9,560 nucleotides of DNA from an uncultured Saprospiraceae bacterium. GTDB taxonomy: Bacteria > Bacteroidota > Bacteroidia > Chitinophagales > Saprospiraceae. A program made the translations under genes and the position numbers. Below the pieces are notes generated by a model, which was not told the origin of the DNA, made no database searches, and saw only the letters and a program-made list of their open reading frames with translations. The DNA is taken from contig CALGLS010000024.1 in assembly GCA_937959375.1 (NCBI GenBank), forward strand, positions 1-9,560. Reading direction: 5' to 3'. Numbering within the stretch: the first letter of the stretch is position 1; the number at the start of each line of letters is the position of its first letter. Positions 6,944 to 9,560 of the stretch are shown piece by piece.

Positions 6944-7458
6944 TAAAGGTATCTTTCCAACAACACCTCCATATGATGCAACTCATGTCCCACAATAATA
7001 TAACCGGCAGCTCTAGCAGACATCGGTCCCCCACTTGCGGTTCCAATCTGAGCTAGCATCTCATTATCAAAGCTTTTGAATAGCGCAACTGTATTTCCTC
7101 TAGAGCGTTTGTAATCTTCTAGTAAGTCATCAAAAGAGCGGTCGTTTGCTTTTGAAGGTCCAACATAATCATCTTGTTCATATCCCGGCAAAGGACTTTT
7201 ATCTCCTCGTGCAATGCGCAATGCTCGATACGAGAAAATACGCTCCGTATCAATGATGTGTTGTAGCATATCTTTTACCGTCCATTTTCCTTCGGCGTAG
7301 CGGTAATTGTGTTTCTCTCTTGGGTAAGTATTTAGAATCCCAAGAACTTTCGTCAATCCAGTTTCCAAGCCTTCCAAAATAGTTGTTTCAGGAGCTTTGC
7401 CAATATACAATCCGAAATATGGGATATGCTCACTTGCAGTTATGTCTGATGGTTTCAT
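6943..7458 (-). CDS. DinB family protein (putative metal-dependent four-helix-bundle enzyme)
   Basis: A 171-residue cytoplasmic protein of the DinB/YfiT-like superfamily. These four-helix bundles carry a three-histidine metal site and in some members act as thiol transferases or hydrolases; this family is unrelated to DNA polymerase IV despite the name. Likely ligands are H67 in DMLQHIIDTERIFSYRALR and the HxxxH pair H158/H162 in GHELHHMEVL. The N-terminal W59-T-V-K-D-M-L-Q-H pattern (KWTVKDMLQH) is a hallmark of the group. Length is normal. ATG 7458 is the start, with a possible -7 box just upstream. It is divergent from the endonuclease V gene (110-base gap) and convergent with the TonB-like gene. 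Substrate is unknown. Confidence 0.9.
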   Translation of the reverse strand: MKPSDITASEHIPYFGLYIGKAPETTILEGLETGLTKVLGILNTYPREKHNYRYAEGKWTVKDMLQHIIDTERIFSYRALRIARGDKSPLPGYEQDDYVGPSKANDRSFDDLLEDYKRSRGNTVALFKSFDNEMLAQIGTASGGPMSARAAGYIIVGHELHHMEVLLERYL

Positions 7459-7472
7459 TTCTTAATTTTTTT

Positions 7473-7480
7473 CAAAAGTA
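7473..7480 (-). promoter_or_regulatory. Possible -7 box for the DinB gene
   Basis: Read on the minus strand, this is TACTTTTG, an exact match to the Bacteroidota -7 pattern TAnnTTTG, placed so that transcription would begin about 8 bases before the DinB start codon at 7458. No clear TTTG -33 box is seen at the usual distance, so confidence is low. Confidence 0.3.
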
Positions 7481-7539
7481 AGTTATTTTTTAGTTTCTTT
7501 GATAGTCCGATTAATAAAAGGAATGTAGTCCGTAAAACA

Positions 7540-7555
7540 TTTAAACAACTTCTAT
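7540..7555 (-). promoter_or_regulatory. AGAAGTTGTTTA motif, copy 3 (inverted), between DinB and endonuclease V genes
   Basis: The reverse complement is identical over 16 bases to 5788-5803. It lies 13 bases before the ATG of the endonuclease V gene and about 80 bases before the divergent DinB gene, so it could act on either. Recurrence in two intergenic regions and absence from the genes suggest a regulatory site; the binding protein is unknown. Confidence 0.4.
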
Positions 7556-7568
7556 AAAAAGTAATTGA

Positions 7569-8187
7569 ATGAAGCTAGCAATAGATGTGCATTACCGTGA
7601 AACTTTTGCAAAAGTGGTTAGCGTAGAATTTGAACAATGGCAGGACTCTACTCCATTAGATATCCATATCGTTGAGATGGAAGATTTTTTGGAATATGAA
7701 CCAGGTGCTTTTTATAAACGAGAATTGCCTTGCATCATGGAGATTTTAAAAAAATCCGTTCTTTGACAAATCCCGTGGCCAATGTTAAAATGAAAGCAAA
7801 AGTGACCGAAGGAAACGTTGATTTTATTTTATCATTGGGCTATACCACGGGATTTGTCAAAGAACCAAAAAATTTGATCTTACTAAAGTTGATATGATTG
7901 TTGTTGACGGATATGTCATTCTTAACGACGAGGGCAAACACGGATTAGGCGGTTATTTGTATGAATCGCTTTCGCAAAAAATTCCAATTATCGGTGTAGC
8001 GAAACGTAGTTTTATCAATAACAAAAAACATGTCCGAGAGGTGTTCCGTGGAGACAGCAAAAATCCACTTTATATTTCAAGTATCGGAATTGATGTAGAT
8101 GAAGCCGTTAAATGCATTCAAGAAATGCATGGCCAATTTAGAATGCCCGACTTGCTTCGAATCATGGATCAACAAACTAAAAACTAA
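7569..8187 (+). pseudogene. nfi: Endonuclease V family gene, interrupted by a palindromic element
   Basis: Endonuclease V cuts DNA (or RNA) next to deoxyinosine formed by adenine deamination. The left piece (7569-7754) encodes about 62 residues with the catalytic-type Asp in AIDVHY (D6) and FYKRELP (E52). The right piece (7873-8187) encodes the metal-binding VVDG, the PIIGVAKRSF segment with the conserved Lys, FRGDSKNPLYISSIGID and FRMPDLLR. Between them lies a 118-base insertion that puts the halves in different frames; the left half ends at TGA 7764. Deleting 7755-7872 joins ...MEILKK to FDLTKVDMIVVDG... and gives an uninterrupted 166-codon gene, so the break is recent and the halves show no other damage. 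The two pieces are unlikely to work separately, since each lacks part of the active site. An identified regulatory-like motif lies just upstream; a VOC remnant follows after 4 bases. The symbol denotes the family. Confidence 0.82.
7755..7866. mobile_element. MITE-like palindromic element inserted in the endonuclease V gene
   Basis: Perfect 21-bp inverted arms lie at 7758-7778 and 7845-7865 (core CTTTGACAAATCCCGTGG). Inside them a second stem pairs CCAATG (7779-7784) with CATTGG (7833-7838), leaving GCTATA as a bulge, and continues as an A/T-rich stem to about 7800 and 7818. The whole element can therefore fold as one long hairpin. A-runs flank it (7748-7754 and 7867-7872), consistent with a target duplication of about 6 As, although the exact edges are ambiguous inside the A-tracts. 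It has no transposase gene. One frame is open throughout (SLTNPVANVKMKAKV... ending TTGFVKEP). The right end recurs at window position 1. It would have to be moved by an enzyme encoded elsewhere. Confidence 0.75.
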
Positions 8188-8191
8188 AGCA

Positions 8192-8346
8192 ATGATAAAA
8201 GGACTTTATGAAACTCACATCTTTGTAGCGTCTAGAAGCAGCACTTGGATTTCGGTTCTGATGCTGACGATGTTTTGAATCATTCCGTCGATTATTTGAA
8301 GAAGCGCAACTTGGATTGTTATAACTTTCTGAAGAATCGTTCTAAC
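8192..8346 (+). pseudogene. Remnant of a glyoxalase/VOC family gene with internal deletion and frameshift
   Basis: ATG 8192, 4 bases after the endonuclease V stop, opens with MIKGLYETHIFVAS, the first strand of many glyoxalase/bleomycin-resistance (VOC) proteins. After about residue 14 the similarity is lost and this frame ends at TGA 8276-8278. In the next frame, from about 8242 to 8346, the translation HLDFGSDADDVLNHSVDYLK continues with KRNLDCYNFLKNRS, which resembles the later helix-strand part of the same family. Roughly the middle half and the C-terminal end are missing compared with a usual length near 130 residues. Family assignment is by recollection of motif wording, so moderate confidence. 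The second frame stays open into the next gene. Confidence 0.55.
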
Positions 8347-8385
8347 ATCCAATTTTATTCTATAGCTCATTCTAATTCAACCTTC

Positions 8386-9033
8386 ATGTTCAATTTTCTA
8401 TTTCAAATCATCAAGTTAATTTTACTCCTAGTTTTTCCATTCATACTATTGATTAGAGGAGCAGTGTATTTTCATGATGCGCATCAATTGTCGCCCTACT
8501 TAGCGATTGCAGGTGGCGTGCTGTTGACGGTAGTGGCCCTCTTTGTTTATTTTAGTTTCCTTTACGGAAAATTGTCAGGCAAATTTGGCAATAGCGGCAG
8601 TATAAAAAGACGCTTTATTATAGCCTTTCTATTCGTTTTCTTGTATGCCATGCATGGAATCTTTTACTACTCAGGTGAAAATATGAAAAATCCTGAACTC
8701 AAAAATGAAATAACTGAAGTGCACCCCATACTCCGCCTCAGTGTAAGTACGGTCATTCATCTGGACAAAGAACTAATCATAACAGACGCGAATCGCGTTC
8801 CAGAAGATTATAAAAAGATGGGATTAAAAAGCATCAAAAACTCCTTGCACTACAAACAGAGCACTGGATATGCACATGCCTTGGACCTACGTACCAACAA
8901 CCGTTCTGAACTAAGAAATACCTTGCTTATTAATTATTTTCGATTAATGGGTTTTAGAACCTTGCGTCATGTTGGTACAGCAGACCATCTTCATATTTCT
9001 TTAAAAAGTCATGATCGACCAAATGCTAAGTAA
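8386..9033 (+). CDS. Membrane protein with M15-peptidase-like (D-Ala-D-Ala carboxypeptidase-type) C-terminal domain
   Basis: From ATG 8386 the product is 215 residues. It has three hydrophobic segments (about 5-24, 37-60 and 76-96), the last two separated by a short basic loop (KRR 74-76). The C-terminal 110 residues contain SLHYKQSTGYAHALDLRTN (153-171) and GTADHLHISL (197-206). Together these resemble the zinc site of M15/hedgehog-type DD-peptidases (a His...Asp pair, then HxH); likely ligands are among H155, H164, D167, H201 and H203, but the spacing differs from the standard HxxGxAxD, so the exact set is uncertain. It could trim peptidoglycan peptides or be a non-enzymatic relative. The frame is open further upstream to TTG 8245, but that extension is the VOC remnant, so ATG 8386 immediately before the first membrane helix is preferred. 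Confidence 0.62.
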   Translation: MFNFLFQIIKLILLLVFPFILLIRGAVYFHDAHQLSPYLAIAGGVLLTVVALFVYFSFLYGKLSGKFGNSGSIKRRFIIAFLFVFLYAMHGIFYYSGENMKNPELKNEITEVHPILRLSVSTVIHLDKELIITDANRVPEDYKKMGLKSIKNSLHYKQSTGYAHALDLRTNNRSELRNTLLINYFRLMGFRTLRHVGTADHLHISLKSHDRPNAK

Positions 9034-9046
9034 TGTGTTTTTTATT

Positions 9047-9054
9047 TATATTTG
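9047..9054 (+). promoter_or_regulatory. Possible -7 box for the DUF1569 gene
   Basis: TATATTTG matches the Bacteroidota -7 pattern TAnnTTTG exactly. It would give a start near 9061 and a leader of about 117 bases containing the hairpin at 9074-9121. No good -33 TTTG is visible upstream, and the region is AT-rich, so this is tentative. Confidence 0.3.
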
Positions 9055-9062
9055 ACTTAGAA

Positions 9063-9149
9063 AAGGTTGAAGTTTTCAAGGACACACGATTGCTGGCACC
9101 GCGTCTTGAGTGTCCTTCAAACCTTCAATCCCTACATCCTTCAAACCTT
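9063..9149. repeat. Hairpin and 13-bp direct repeats between the M15-like and DUF1569 genes
   Basis: AAGGACAC (9078-9085) pairs with GTGTCCTT (9110-9117), extended by TTT/AAA after one mismatch, with a 24-base loop. TCCTTCAAACCTT occurs twice in direct order (9113-9125 and 9137-9149), and AAGGTTGAAG (9063-9072) is an almost exact inverted copy, so alternative stems can form. Placement fits a transcript end for the M15-like gene or a structured leader of the next gene; no T-run follows. Confidence 0.45.
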
Positions 9150-9177
9150 AATTTCACACCACCAAAAAAAGAAAACT

Positions 9178-9560
9178 ATGGCACTATTAAACGTATTTGA
9201 AACTAGCACTACCAAATCCATCCTAGAAAGACTAGAAAAGCTAACACCAGAAACACAACCACAATGGGGTAAAATGAACTCCGCTCAAATGTTAGCGCAC
9301 CTCAATATAGCCTACGACATGGCTTACGGAAAAATATCTTCTAATAATGGCCCAATCGCAAAGTTTTTTATAAAATTAATCGCTAAGAAGATGGTCGTAG
9401 GTGAAAAGCCATATCCAAAAAATAGCAGAACAGCTCCTATCTTCTTGATTGCCGATCAGCGTGAATTTGAAGATGAAAAAGCAAGATTTAAAAGCTATGT
9501 CCTTGAAACAGAAAAACTGGGCGTTTCTCACTTTGAAGGAAAGGAAAGTGATTCATTCGG
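9178..9560 (+). CDS. DUF1569 domain protein (DinB superfamily), 3' end outside the window
   Basis: 127 complete codons are visible before the window ends; the family is usually about 150 residues, so little is missing. The DUF1569 pattern W-G-x-M-x-x-x-Q-M-L-x-H is present as WGKMNSAQMLAHLNIAYDMAYGK (described from residue 30), with the His a probable metal ligand of the DinB-like four-helix bundle. Later parts, GEKPYPKNSRTAPIF (71-85) and VSHFEGKESDSFG (115-127), also fit the family. Function is not established. ATG 9178 follows an A-rich tract with no Shine-Dalgarno site. It is a distant relative of the DinB protein at 6943-7458 but not a recent duplicate. Confidence 0.88.
   Translation, partial: MALLNVFETSTTKSILERLEKLTPETQPQWGKMNSAQMLAHLNIAYDMAYGKISSNNGPIAKFFIKLIAKKMVVGEKPYPKNSRTAPIFLIADQREFEDEKARFKSYVLETEKLGVSHFEGKESDSF

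Noticed and set aside
6943..7458. DNA polymerase IV
   Set aside because: The family name DinB here refers to the metal-binding four-helix-bundle superfamily; no polymerase motifs are present and the protein is only 171 residues.
7569..8187. Two separate small genes, 65 and 97 residues
   Set aside because: They are the two halves of one endonuclease V gene; each lacks part of the active site, and removal of the intervening hairpin element restores one frame.
8245..8385. TTG 8245 as the start of the membrane protein (262 residues)
   Set aside because: The extra 47 residues match the remnant VOC sequence rather than an N-terminus of a membrane protein; ATG 8386 sits directly before the first hydrophobic segment.

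Overview
The window looks like a chromosomal stretch from a Bacteroidota bacterium, most likely of the Flavobacteriia/Flavobacteriales type. This is inferred from the AT-rich sequence, the lack of Shine-Dalgarno sites before genes, TAnnTTTG-like -7 boxes, an outer-membrane receptor with STN and carboxypeptidase-regulatory-like N-terminal domains, a TonB-type energy transducer, and DinB/DUF1569-family proteins. No rRNA, tRNA, CRISPR array or complete insertion sequence is visible.

Layout. Bases 1-23 are the end of a repeat that recurs near 7850. Next come a secreted NTF2-like protein (76-555), a TonB-dependent receptor (721-3348) with a GNAT acetyltransferase 18 bases behind it (3367-3846), and an exported protein joining ankyrin repeats to a PPP-type phosphatase (4023-5468). 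A 361-base gene-free stretch follows, holding two copies of a short motif that occurs a third time, inverted, before the endonuclease V gene. Then comes a TonB-like energy transducer (5830-6840). It converges on a DinB-family protein on the minus strand (6943-7458), and the two are separated by a long palindromic terminator built from 12-bp repeats.

The right third shows gene decay. An endonuclease V gene (7569-8187) is split by a roughly 112-bp hairpin element with perfect 21-bp inverted arms. Removing 118 bases (element plus an A-run duplication) restores a continuous 166-codon reading frame carrying the family motifs. Just behind it lies what looks like an internally deleted glyoxalase/VOC gene (8192 to about 8346). 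This runs into a membrane protein with an M15-peptidase-like C-terminus (8386-9033). The window ends inside a DUF1569 gene (9178 onward).

How the genes fit together. The receptor and the TonB-like transducer could belong to the same class of outer-membrane import system, but nothing in the sequence ties these two to each other. Most of the window is ordinary housekeeping or accessory content. The most notable signal is the short palindromic element. It has inactivated a DNA-repair gene, is open in one reading frame along its whole length, and has its right end repeated at the window edge, where the same frame runs straight into a stop codon.
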